The notes under the pieces were generated by a model. That model made no database searches and was not told where the DNA came from. It saw nothing but the letters and a program-made list of their open reading frames with translations. Shown piece by piece: positions 25,071-33,228 of a stretch of 33,228 nt of DNA. The stretch lies in NCBI GenBank assembly GCA_029884335.1, contig JAOUIA010000043.1:1-33228 (forward strand), written 5' to 3'. A program made the translations under genes and the position numbers. Source of the stretch: Betaproteobacteria bacterium. GTDB taxonomy: Bacteria > Pseudomonadota > Gammaproteobacteria > Burkholderiales > Casimicrobiaceae. Numbering within the stretch: position 1 is the first letter of the stretch; the number at the start of each line of letters is the position of its first letter.

Positions 25071-25346
25071 CTACAGCGGCGGCCAGCCCAGCGGCGGATC
25101 CGCCTTCGGCGGCAGGCGGTCCGGGATGAGCTCGGTGCGCATCGGCCGGATGTAGGGCAGCTCGGCTGCCGGCCAGTCGCGCGGCCGCTCGAACTCGGCA
25201 CCCATCAGCGAGAGCAGCGGGTCGCGCCCGGGTACGTAGAAGCGGTCGTTCCAGGCCAGGTAGCGGTGGTCGATGGTCGTGCAGCCCGACGTGATCGCGA
25301 CGGCCGCGACGGCGAGGAGCGCGGCGGCAAGGCGGCGGTTAGGCAT
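25071..25346 (-). CDS. Small predicted lipoprotein of unknown function
   Basis: A 91-residue protein with an N-terminal signal (MPNRRLAAALLAVAAVAITS) and a lipobox ending SGC with the lipidated Cys at residue 22. The lipobox has Thr at -3 where Leu is usual, which is tolerated. The mature part is short and rich in Pro, Trp and Tyr (DRFYVPGRDPLLSLMGAEFE, RPRDWPAAELPYIRP, KADPPLGWPPL) with no recognised domain. The ATG at 25346 is the only start that yields a signal peptide. It is read in the same direction as tamAB, 245 bases upstream, and may belong to the envelope theme by position only. Confidence 0.72.
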   Translation of the reverse strand: MPNRRLAAALLAVAAVAITSGCTTIDHRYLAWNDRFYVPGRDPLLSLMGAEFERPRDWPAAELPYIRPMRTELIPDRLPPKADPPLGWPPL

Positions 25347-25824
25347 GGCGGCTCGCTTTCGTGCTGGAACGGTTGGCGCCCGGCGTTCGCGGCGGAAGGC
25401 GACGTGCCGCGGACGCGACGAGCTTAACACCGGCAAGCAAGTTCGAGGCCGGACCGCCCGTCGCCAGGCAGGACGGGCCGTGCCGGGCGAGCGGGCGCTT
25501 CGCTCCGCAGGGGAGGGCGCCCCGTCGCGGGCAACCGCTGCCGCCCTGCGGCAACGTGTCGGCGCGATGCCGATGGCATGAAGTTGCGCCGCCGGCGGCC
25601 GCGATGGACTTGCCAGCCGATTTTCCGTCGGTCCGCGAGCCTCCCGGAAACAGGCCCTTGGCCCCGTCGGGGCGCTGGAACGAACGAACGTACGGAAGGC
25701 CCCGTGTTGTCGCGCACAGCTGTGAGAGAACACTTCCGGTTAACGCTATAAGTCATTCTTTTTCATGCGATTTGCGTGTTTGGTCACGCCATCGCTAAGT
25801 CGTTGTTCGGGCAACGGAAACCCG
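25347..25824. other. Unassigned intergenic region upstream of the dcw promoter
   Basis: About 480 bases without a convincing gene. The left two thirds is GC-rich with several short inverted repeats (around 25440-25560). The right third (25690-25800) is clearly poorer in GC, with TTAACGCTATAAGTCATTC at 25740-25758 and a TTCTTTTTC run. I looked for the conserved RNase P RNA motifs, because rnpB lies upstream of mraZ in some proteobacteria, and found none on either strand. It may hold further promoters, an sRNA or repeats. Confidence 0.6.
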
Positions 25825-25854
25825 TTGACCGTCAGGCGAGCCCGCACGTATAGT
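25825..25854 (+). promoter_or_regulatory. Sigma70 promoter of the mra/dcw cluster
   Basis: TTGACC (25825-25830), an 18-base spacer and TATAGT (25849-25854). Transcription would start near 25861, about 100 bases upstream of mraZ, inside the MraZ box array. Confidence 0.85.
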
Positions 25855-25896
25855 GGCGACCAGTGGAGAAAAGTGGGTGAAAGTGGGGCAAATTGG
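25852..25896 (+). promoter_or_regulatory. MraZ operator: AGTGG boxes at 10-bp spacing
   Basis: AGTGG occurs at 25852, 25862, 25872 and 25882, exactly 10 bp apart, with a degenerate ATTGG at 25892. Known MraZ proteins bind direct TGG-type repeats at one-helical-turn spacing upstream of their own gene and repress the cluster. The first box overlaps the -10 element and the rest cover the start site, as expected for a repressor operator. Confidence 0.88.
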
Positions 25897-25961
25897 CCCC
25901 GATGCCGGCCCTGTCGAATCCGGGGCGGCTGCATGTAAATAAGCACTCACCTGCACGGAGG

Positions 25962-26468
25962 ATGGCGTTGGCGCAAGGGAAGGGGACCGGCGAGGGAAGC
26001 GGCGGCGCACCAGGCGCGACGCGGCTCTTCCGCGGCGTCACGCAGGTGACGCTCGACGCCAAGGGCCGGCTGGCCATTCCTTCCAAGCATCGCGACGCGC
26101 TGGCCGTCGACGGCGAGCCCGTCGTGCTGACCGCCGATCCGTCCCGCTGCCTGCTCCTCTACCCGCGCGCCGCGTGGGAGCCGATCCAGCAACGCCTGAT
26201 GTCGCTGTCGTCGTTCGACGAACGCATCCGCAGCCTGCAGCGTCTGATCGTGGGGCACGCCGACGACGTCGACGTCGACTCGGCGGGACGCATCCTCGTG
26301 CCGGGCGCGCTGCGCCAGTACGCGCGCCTCGACAAGCACGTGATGTTCGTGGGGCAGGGCAACAAGTTCGAGTTGTGGGACGAAGCGGCATGGACGCAGC
26401 AGACGGCGCAGGCGATCACGTTCCCCGCGGACGGCCTGCCTCCCGCGCTCGACGGCTTCTCGCTGTGA
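25962..26468 (+). CDS. mraZ: Transcriptional regulator MraZ
   Basis: A 168-residue DNA-binding protein of the SpoVT/AbrB-like MraZ family, which forms rings and represses the dcw promoter. Two copies of the DxxxR-type half motif are present, [17 protein letters not shown] and [21 protein letters not shown]. The family usually begins at MFRG; here FRGVTQV is preceded by about 22 extra residues rich in Gly and Ala. The ATG at 25962 has GGAGG ending directly before it, which is too close, while a TTG two codons later (25968) is at good distance from the same GGAGG, so either may be used. Its stop overlaps the rsmH start (GTGA). The operator array lies just upstream. Confidence 0.94.
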   Translation: MALAQGKGTGEGSGGAPGATRLFRGVTQVTLDAKGRLAIPSKHRDALAVDGEPVVLTADPSRCLLLYPRAAWEPIQQRLMSLSSFDERIRSLQRLIVGHADDVDVDSAGRILVPGALRQYARLDKHVMFVGQGNKFELWDEAAWTQQTAQAITFPADGLPPALDGFSL

Positions 26469-27442
26469 CCGCCGATGCGCGCCACGTTCCCGTCCTCCTC
26501 GAAGCCGCGCTCGCCGGCCTCGCCCTGCGCGACGACGGCACTTATCTCGACGCGACGTTCGGGCGCGGCGGCCACGCGCGCGCGATCCTCGCGCGGCTCG
26601 GCCCGCGCGGACGGCTCGTCGCGCTCGACCGCGACCCCGATGCCGCTGCGGCGGCTGCGCGCGTCGACGACGCGCGCTTCGCTTTCCGCCGCGCGTGGTT
26701 CTCGGAGGCTGCCGCGGCGCTCGACGAGCTTCGCATCGATGCGATCGACGGCGCGCTGCTCGACCTTGGCACTTCCTCGCCGCAGATCGACGACCCGTCG
26801 CGCGGCTTCTCGCTGCGCTTCGACGGCCCGCTCGACATGCGGATGGATCCGACTCGCGGCGAGTCGGCGGCCGAGTTCCTCGCGCGCGTGCCGCAGCGCG
26901 AACTGACGGAGGTCCTGCGCGACTATGGTGAAGAACGGCTTGCTCGATCGATTGCAGCAGCAGTTGTCGCGCGACGCGCGACGCGGCCGATTCTCCGGAC
27001 GGGCGAGTTGCGCGAGGTCGTCGCCCAAGCCGTCGGCACGCGCACGCGGGGTGATTGGCATCAGGATCCGGCGACTCGGACCTTCCAGGCCCTTCGGATT
27101 GCGGTGAACCGCGAGCTCGCCGAACTGTCGGCCGCGCTGCCCGCGATCGCGCGGCGGCTGCGCGCCGGCGGGCGCCTGGCCGTGATCAGCTTCCACTCGC
27201 TCGAGGACCGCATCGTCAAGCAGTTCGTCGCGCGCATGAGCGCTCCGTTCGGCGGCGACGAGCGCGCGGCGCGCCTGCCGATCCGCGCGCGCGACCTGCC
27301 GTCGCCGCCGCTCGCGGCCGTCGGGCGCGCGACGAAGCCGGGACCCTCCGAGGTCGCGGCGAACCCGCGCGCGCGCAGCGCCGTGCTGCGCGTGGCCGAA
27401 CGCACCGCGGCGGCGTGGCCGGAAGGGACGGCGGCGGCGTGA
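26465..27442 (+). CDS. rsmH: 16S rRNA (cytosine1402-N4)-methyltransferase RsmH
   Basis: A 325-residue cytoplasmic SAM-dependent methyltransferase (formerly MraW) that methylates N4 of C1402 in the 16S decoding centre. It begins [20 protein letters not shown]. The SAM motif is [16 protein letters not shown] (about 27-42), [22 protein letters not shown] carries the catalytic region, and [19 protein letters not shown] and [17 protein letters not shown] are family hallmarks. The GTG at 26465 overlaps the mraZ stop and its own stop overlaps the ftsL start, so it is coupled on both sides. Confidence 0.97.
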   Translation: MTADARHVPVLLEAALAGLALRDDGTYLDATFGRGGHARAILARLGPRGRLVALDRDPDAAAAAARVDDARFAFRRAWFSEAAAALDELRIDAIDGALLDLGTSSPQIDDPSRGFSLRFDGPLDMRMDPTRGESAAEFLARVPQRELTEVLRDYGEERLARSIAAAVVARRATRPILRTGELREVVAQAVGTRTRGDWHQDPATRTFQALRIAVNRELAELSAALPAIARRLRAGGRLAVISFHSLEDRIVKQFVARMSAPFGGDERAARLPIRARDLPSPPLAAVGRATKPGPSEVAANPRARSAVLRVAERTAAAWPEGTAAA

Positions 27443-28170
27443 CTCGCGTGAACCTCGTGCTGCTCGCGGTGCTGGTCGCCTGCGCGCTGTCGCTGGTCAC
27501 CTCGCGCCACCAGGCGCGCAAGCTGACCGGCGAGCTCGCGCGCGAGCAGGTGCGCGCGCGCGCCTTCGAGACCGAGTACGGCCAGCTCTCGCTCGAGCAG
27601 TCGACGTGGGCGATGCCGGCGCGCGTCGAGAAGATCGCACGCGAGCGGCTGCGGCTGCAGCACGCCGGGCCGGGCCGCGTCGAGATCGTCGAGCTGCCGG
27701 CGCTCGCGAGCGCCGCCGGGCCGTCCCAAGGCGCGAGTCGCGCCCCCTCGGGGGGCAGCGCAGCGGCGGACGCCGCAAGCGTGGGGGTCGTCACGACCGC
27801 CGGGCCGTCCCAAGGCGCGAGTCGCGCCCCCTCGGGGGGCAGCGCAGCGGCGGACGCCGCAAGCGTGGGGGTCGTCACGACCGCCGGGCCGTCCCAAGGC
27901 GCGAGTCGCGCCCCCCCGGGGGGCAGCGCAGCGACGAATGTCGCAAGCGTGGGGGTCGTCACGAGCCCCGGGCCGTCCCAAGGCGCGAGTCGCGCCGGCC
28001 TCCTCGATTGGTCGCGGCCTGCGACGCCCGGCGCGTCGGCCGATGCGGCGATTCGCCTTGGCGTCGATCCCCTCGCTCCGCGCGGGGCCCCTCGCCGCTG
28101 GGCGAACGCCGCTCCCTCGGGGGACGGCGCAACGACGAATGTCGCAGGCGCGGGGGGCGCCGACAGGTGA
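27439..28170 (+). CDS. ftsL: Cell division protein FtsL with a repeat-derived C-terminal extension
   Basis: A bitopic divisome protein that joins FtsB and FtsQ and activates septal wall synthesis by FtsW-FtsI. The normal part is residues 1 to about 91: a hydrophobic helix ([18 protein letters not shown]), then a periplasmic coiled coil ([20 protein letters not shown]) and [20 protein letters not shown], which matches betaproteobacterial FtsL. The usual protein is ~90-120 residues; this one is 243. From residue 92 on it is low-complexity Gly/Ala/Ser sequence encoded by tandem 84-bp repeats (unit [20 protein letters not shown] then SVGVVTTA) and other repeat copies. The GTG at 27439 overlaps the rsmH stop, and the stop overlaps the ftsI start, so coupling survives the expansion. 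The core call is secure; whether the tail is kept in the mature protein is unknown. Confidence 0.9.
   Translation: MTRVNLVLLAVLVACALSLVTSRHQARKLTGELAREQVRARAFETEYGQLSLEQSTWAMPARVEKIARERLRLQHAGPGRVEIVELPALASAAGPSQGASRAPSGGSAAADAASVGVVTTAGPSQGASRAPSGGSAAADAASVGVVTTAGPSQGASRAPPGGSAATNVASVGVVTSPGPSQGASRAGLLDWSRPATPGASADAAIRLGVDPLAPRGAPRRWANAAPSGDGATTNVAGAGGADR
27712..27999 (+). repeat. Tandem 84-bp repeats inside ftsL (family D)
   Basis: CCGTCCCAAGGCGCGAGTCG recurs at 27721, 27805, 27889 and 27973, always 84 bp apart, giving three full units and a fourth partial one. Each unit contains a CCCCCTCGGGGGG-type palindrome, a GCGGCGGACGCCGC-type palindrome and AAGCGTGGGGGTC. Units 1 and 2 look identical; unit 3 has a few changes (CCCCCCCGGGGGG, GACGAATGTCGC). 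The period is 28 codons, so the frame is kept. Confidence 0.95.
28045..28100 (+). repeat. REP-like repeat, family B, copy 3, inside ftsL
   Basis: GCGGCGATTCGCCTTGGCGT, CGATCCCCTC, a short middle and GGGGCCCCTCGCCG match the copies at 2967-3020 and 10099-10154, which are both intergenic. Here the sequence is read as part of FtsL. Confidence 0.7.
28111..28160 (+). repeat. Degenerate family D repeat at the end of ftsL
   Basis: GCTCCCTCGGGGGACGGCGC, AACGACGAATGTCGCAGGCG and CGGGGGGCGCC match the third tandem unit upstream, including the GACGAATGTCGC variant. Confidence 0.7.
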
Positions 28171-29893
28171 GGGCCGCCGTCGCCGCGAAAGCGCCGCCGC
28201 GGCTCGACCTGTCGGGCTCGCGCGCCGCGATCGTGTTCGGCGCGCTGGCGCTGCTGTTCGCGGGCCTCGCGGCGCGCTCGGTGTGGCTGCAGGCGGTCGA
28301 GGACGACTTCCTCAAGGGACAGGGCGCGGCGCGCCACTCGCGCGAGCTCGAGGTCCCCGCGCACCGCGGGCGCATCACCGACCGCCACGGCGAGGCGCTG
28401 GCGATCTCGACACCGGTGAAGAGCCTGTGGGCGTTCCCGTCCCGGTTCTCGGCCACCGCCGCGCAGCTCGCCGAGCTCGCCCGCATCCTCGAAACCACTC
28501 CGGCGGCGTTGCGCCGGCAGGTCGAGGCGGCCGGGGACTTCGTCTACCTCGGCAGGCGCATTCCGCCGGAGGCGGCGGAGCGCGCGCTGGCGCTGCGCAT
28601 CCAGGGACTCAACGACGAGAACGAGTATCGCCGCTTCTACCCCGGCGGCGAGGTGATGAGCCACGTCGTCGGCTTCACCGGCGACCGCGACGCGGGACAG
28701 GAAGGCATCGAGCTCGCGCAGCAGCCGTGGCTCGGCGGCGTGGCCGGCAGCCGCCGCGTCATCATCGACCGGCGCGGCGAAGTCGTCGAGGACGTCGCCG
28801 CCGTGCGCGCGCCGCAGGCGGGACGCGACCTCGCGCTGTCGCTCGACTCGCGGCTGCAGTTCGTGGCGTTCCGCGAGCTCAAGGCCGCGGTCGAACAGCA
28901 CAAGGCGAAGGCGGGAAGCCTGGTGGTGCTCGACGTTTCCAGCGGCGAGGTGCTCGCGCTGGCGAACTGGCCGGCGTTCAACCCCAACCGCCGCGACAAG
29001 GTCGAGCGCGACCGCATGCGCAACCGCGCGTTCACCGACACGTTCGAGCCCGGCTCGACGATGAAGCCGTTCGCGATCGCCGCGGCGCTCGACGCCGGGA
29101 TCGTGAAGCCGTCGACGCCGATCCACACCCAGGGCGGCGCGATGACCCTCGGCGGCCACACGATCCACGACGCGCACCCGCACGGCGTGCTCACGGTCGA
29201 GGAGGTGCTGCAGAAGTCCTCCAACATCGGCACCGCGAAGATCGCGCTGCAGCTGCCCGCGGAGGGGATGCACGGCAGGCTCGCCGCGGCCGGCTTCGGC
29301 GCGCCGGCGCGAGCCGGCTTCCCCGGCGAAGTGAGCGGGAGGCTGCGCCCCGCGAAGGGCTGGAAGCCGATCGAGCAGGCGACGATCAGCTACGGGCACG
29401 GCATCTCGGCCAACCTCGTGCAGCTCGCGCGCGCCTACACGGTCTTCGCCACCGACGGCGAGCTCAAGCCCGCGACGATGTTCAAGTCGGCCGCCGCGGT
29501 CGCCGGACAGCCGGTGTTCCGGCCGGAAACCGCGCGCGCGGTGCGGCGCATGCTGGAGATGGCCACACAGCCGGGCGGCACGGCGCCGAAGGCGCAGGTC
29601 GTCGGCTACCGCGTGGCCGGCAAGACCGGCACCGCGCACAAGCTCGACGGCAAGACCTACGGCAACAAGTACGTCGCGTCGTTCGTCGGCTTCGCGCCGG
29701 TCTCGGCGCCGCGCATCGTCGTCGCGGTGATGATCGACGAGCCGTCGGCTGGGCAGTACTACGGCGGCGCGGTCGCCGCGCCCGTCTTCTCCAGCGTCAC
29801 CGGCGCGAGCCTGCGCCTGCTCGGCGTGCCCGCCGACGCGCCGGCGAACAACGTGATCCTGCCGCCCGAGGAGGCGCAGGTGCGCGAGGAAAC

Positions 29894-29897
<4 letters not shown>
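28167..29897 (+). CDS. ftsI: Peptidoglycan D,D-transpeptidase FtsI (PBP3)
   Basis: A 576-residue septal transpeptidase, anchored in the inner membrane, which cross-links peptidoglycan at the division site with FtsW. An N-terminal helix (about 21-41) is followed by the pedestal domain (HRGRITDRHGEALAISTPVK, GFTGDRDAGQEGIEL) and the transpeptidase domain with active-site Ser297 in EPGSTMKPF, KSSN (Ser351-Asn353) and KTG (486-488). All catalytic motifs are intact and the length is normal. The GTG at 28167 overlaps the ftsL stop (GTGA). The start of the protein follows the repeat block without visible damage. Confidence 0.97.
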
Positions 29898-31368
<1,471 letters not shown>

Positions 31369-31372
<4 letters not shown>

Positions 31373-32775
31373 TGGACCTCGCGACGGCGGCGGCGGCTAC
31401 CGGCGGGCGAGTGCGCGGCGCGAACGTGGCGTTCCTGCGCGTTTCGACCGACTCGCGCACGCTCGAGCCGGGCGACCTCTTCGTCGCGCTCGCCGGCGAG
31501 CGCTTCGACGGCCACGCGTTCGTCGCGCAGGCGCGCTCGCGCGGCGCCGTCGCCGCGATGGTCGCGACGAGCCGCGCGGCGGAGGTGCCCGGCGACGTGC
31601 TGGTCGTCGACGACCCGCTCGCGGGCCTCGGCCGGCTCGCGGCGAGCTGGCGCGCGCGCTTCACGCTCCCGCTCGTCGTCGTCGTCGGCAGCAACGGCAA
31701 GACGACGGTCAAGGAGATGACGGCCGCTGCCCTGCGAGCCCACTTCGACGACGGGGCCGTGCTGGCGACGAGCGGCAACCTCAACAACGCGATCGGGCTG
31801 CCGCTCACGCTCCTGCGCCTGCGCGAGTCGCACCGCGCCGCGGTGATCGAGCTCGGCATGAACCACCGCGGCGAGACGGCGGAGCTCGCCCCGCTCGCCG
31901 CGCCCACGATCGCGCTGGTCAACAACGCGCAGCGCGAGCACCAGGAGTTCATGCGCTCGGTCGCCGAGGTGGCCGACGAGCACGCCGACGCGATTCGCGC
32001 GCTGCCCGCCGGCGGGATCGCGGTGATCAACGCCGACGATCCGCACGCCGGCGTGTGGCGCGACGCCGCGGCGCGCGCGGGCGCCCGGGTGGTCGGCTTC
32101 GGCACGAGCGCCGCGGCGGACGTCCGCGCGGAGATCGCGCTGCGCGCCGACGGCTCGACGCTGGCGATCGCCGCACCGCAGGGACGCGCGACGGTCGAGC
32201 TCGCAGCACCCGGCCGCCACATGGCGCACAACGCGATCGGCGCTGCGGCGGCCGCGCTCGCCGCGGGCGCGTCGCTCGAGGCGGTCGCGCGCGGCCTGCG
32301 CGGCTTCCGCCCGGTGGCGGGGCGGCTCGCCGTCGCGCGCGCGGCGCTCGGCGCGACGGTGATCGACGACAGCTACAACGCGAACCCCGACTCGGTGCGC
32401 GCGGCGATCGACGTGCTGGCCGCAGCCCCCGCGCCGCGCTGGCTCGTGCTCGGCGACATGGGCGAGGTCGGCGACGCCGGCCCGGCCTACCACCGCGAGA
32501 TCGGCGCCTACGCGCGCGAAGCCGGCGTCGAGCGCCTGTTCGCGACCGGGCCGCTGTCGCGCGACGCCGTCGCCGCGTTCGGGCCGCGCGGACGCCACTT
32601 CGACGACGCCGGCGCGCTCGCGGCAGCGCTCGCCGGCGAACTCGCTCCCGGTGCCACGGTGCTGGTGAAGGGCTCGCGCTTCATGCGCATGGAGCGCGTC
32701 GTCGCCGCCCTGGTCGGAAAGGCCCCCACGCTTGCGGCGCACGCCGCTGCGCTGCCCCCCGAGGGGGAGCAATGA
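31369..32775 (+). CDS. murF: UDP-N-acetylmuramoyl-tripeptide--D-alanyl-D-alanine ligase
   Basis: A 468-residue cytoplasmic Mur ligase that adds D-Ala-D-Ala to complete the UDP-MurNAc-pentapeptide. It shows RVSTDSRTLEPGDLFVALAG at the N-terminus, the P-loop VGSNGKTTVKEM (GSNGKTT at 107-113), ELGMNHRGE, NADDPHAG and DDSYNANPDSVRAA. The last ~17 residues ([17 protein letters not shown]) are encoded by an inverted copy of the family D repeat that also fills the ftsL tail, so the natural end was probably near KGSRFMRMERVVAALVG. Two ATG codons in a row (31369, 31372) overlap the murE stop. Its stop overlaps a 54-codon ORF that leads to mraY. Confidence 0.96.
32721..32770 (-). repeat. Family D repeat, inverted, forming the 3' end of murF
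   Basis: Read on the minus strand, CTCCCCCTCGGGGGGCAGCG, CAGCGGCG and GCGCCGCAAGCGTGGGGGCC match the ftsL units over about 50 bp with about two internal differences. Confidence 0.85.
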
Positions 32776-32936
32776 GCGGCCTCGTTGGAAGGCACCGCGT
32801 TGAGTGCGACCTGCGCGTCGGCCGTCGCCAGCGCGAGCGGGCGAGGGCACGGTGCCTGGCATCCGCCCCGCTCGCGCAGGCGTCCTCGGGGCGGCCCTCC
32901 GGCGCTCGTGCCGCGACTTCGCGGGGGGCGCACTGA
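32772..32936 (+). CDS. 54-codon ORF bridging murF and mraY (possible coupling ORF)
   Basis: The frame starts with an ATG that overlaps the murF stop (ATGA at 32772-32775) and ends with a TGA that shares a base with the mraY ATG (TGATG at 32934-32938). It would encode [20 protein letters not shown] and an Arg/Ala/Ser-rich remainder ending TSRGAH. I recognise no family and the composition looks like non-coding GC-rich DNA, so a functional protein is unlikely. Its value, if any, would be to carry ribosomes from murF to mraY. The stretch also holds a large inverted repeat (32831-32877). Confidence 0.3.
   Translation: MSGLVGRHRVECDLRVGRRQRERARARCLASAPLAQASSGRPSGARAATSRGAH
32831..32877 (+). other. 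Hairpin between murF and mraY
   Basis: GCGCGAGCGGG (32831-32841) and CCCGCTCGCGC (32867-32877) are a perfect 11-bp inverted repeat. The 25-base loop contains a smaller GGCAC/GTGCC hairpin. A second, overlapping pairing, AGGCACCG (32790-32797) with CGGTGCCT (32850-32857), is mutually exclusive with the inner hairpin. No T tract follows, so it is not a standard terminator. Confidence 0.6.
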
Positions 32937-33228
32937 TGCTGCTCTGGCTCACCGAGTGGCTGGCGCGCGACGTCCGCGCGTTCAACGTCTTCGGCTACCT
33001 GACGCTGCGCGCCGTGCTCGCCTGCATGACCGCGCTGGTCATCTCGTTCGTGATCGGCCCGCGCATGATCGACTGGCTGGCGCGGATGAAGATCGGCCAG
33101 TCGGTGCGCGACGACGGCCCGCAGACGCACCTCGCCAAGGCGGGCACGCCGACGATGGGCGGCGCGCTGATCCTGGTCGCGATCCTCGTCACCACGCTGC
33201 TGTGGGGCGACCTTGAGAACCGCTTCGT
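32936..33228 (+). CDS. mraY: Phospho-N-acetylmuramoyl-pentapeptide transferase MraY (3' end cut by window edge)
   Basis: An inner-membrane enzyme that moves phospho-MurNAc-pentapeptide from UDP to undecaprenyl phosphate, making lipid I. The 97 visible codons give [20 protein letters not shown], a first membrane helix (about 21-43), [20 protein letters not shown] and [17 protein letters not shown], matching the family start closely. The later Asp-rich catalytic loops lie beyond the window. The ATG at 32936 has a GGGGGG run about 8 bases upstream. Unlike the other junctions in this cluster, it is separated from the gene before it (murF) by 160 bases of repeat-like DNA. Confidence 0.97.
   Translation, partial: MLLWLTEWLARDVRAFNVFGYLTLRAVLACMTALVISFVIGPRMIDWLARMKIGQSVRDDGPQTHLAKAGTPTMGGALILVAILVTTLLWGDLENRF

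Noticed and set aside
25347-25824. RNase P RNA gene (rnpB) upstream of mraZ
   Set aside because: Neither strand contains the conserved rnpB blocks such as the GGAAAGTCC-type segment, so the location alone is not enough.
25893-25961. Upstream extension of mraZ to a TTG at 25893
   Set aside because: The extension would translate the end of the MraZ operator and leader. A better start lies at 25962/25968 next to GGAGG.
27712-27999. CRISPR array in ftsL
   Set aside because: The units are contiguous 84-bp tandem copies with no unique spacers, and they stay in frame with ftsL.

Overview
The window is chromosomal DNA from a very GC-rich (by eye about 70%) Gram-negative bacterium, most likely a betaproteobacterium of the Burkholderiales type. 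Evidence for this is the gene order rplM-rpsI-argC-(coiled-coil protein)-bactofilin-erpA, the AlgZ/AlgR-type LytTR pair next to argH, a tcuAB pair, tamAB, and a division/cell-wall (dcw) cluster that opens with mraZ-rsmH-ftsL-ftsI-murE-murF-mraY. The high GC content produces very long antisense shadow frames, which I left out. Nothing here looks like a phage, plasmid, CRISPR array or defence island. It is mostly housekeeping sequence, and the unusual content is in the repeats.

Layout. Positions 1-3961 (minus strand) form one cluster read leftwards from a clear sigma70 promoter at 3961-3932: rplM, rpsI, argC, a DUF6776-like coiled-coil membrane protein, a bactofilin and erpA (cut by the window edge). 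A divergent OsmC-type gene follows at 4048. Positions 4561-5379 hold two non-coding repeat elements around a degenerate PCuAC-type periplasmic protein. Positions 5392-8021 (minus) carry a beta-hydroxyacid dehydrogenase, a SemiSWEET transporter and argH. Positions 8167-10352 (plus) carry an algZ/algR two-component pair, a possible 46-codon ORF with a near-ideal ribosome binding site, and a strong hairpin terminator. Positions 10461-12184 carry a PfkB kinase and a PlsC-type acyltransferase, which overlaps the convergent apaH. Rep helicase (13045-15051), a triheme c-type cytochrome (minus), tRNA-Arg(CCG) and tcuAB follow. tamB and tamA (minus) occupy 19152-24826, followed by a small lipoprotein gene and a roughly 500-base stretch without a convincing gene. 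Positions 25825-33228 are the start of the dcw cluster.

The dcw cluster begins with a TTGACC-18-TATAGT promoter whose -10 box overlaps an array of AGTGG boxes at exact 10-bp spacing, the expected operator of MraZ. The mraZ/rsmH, rsmH/ftsL, ftsL/ftsI, ftsI/murE and murE/murF junctions are all 4-base stop/start overlaps, so translation is probably coupled along the cluster.

The most interesting signal is that families of short intergenic-type repeats have entered this cluster and become coding. ftsL is about 243 codons instead of the usual ~90-120, because its last ~150 codons consist of 84-bp tandem repeats plus other repeat copies, all in frame. The same repeat, inverted, encodes the last residues of MurF. 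The following 160-bp gap is spanned exactly by a 54-codon ORF that overlaps the murF stop and the mraY start. Elsewhere a 223-bp MITE-like element with 20-bp terminal inverted repeats supplies the start codon and first residues of the PCuAC-like protein's signal peptide.
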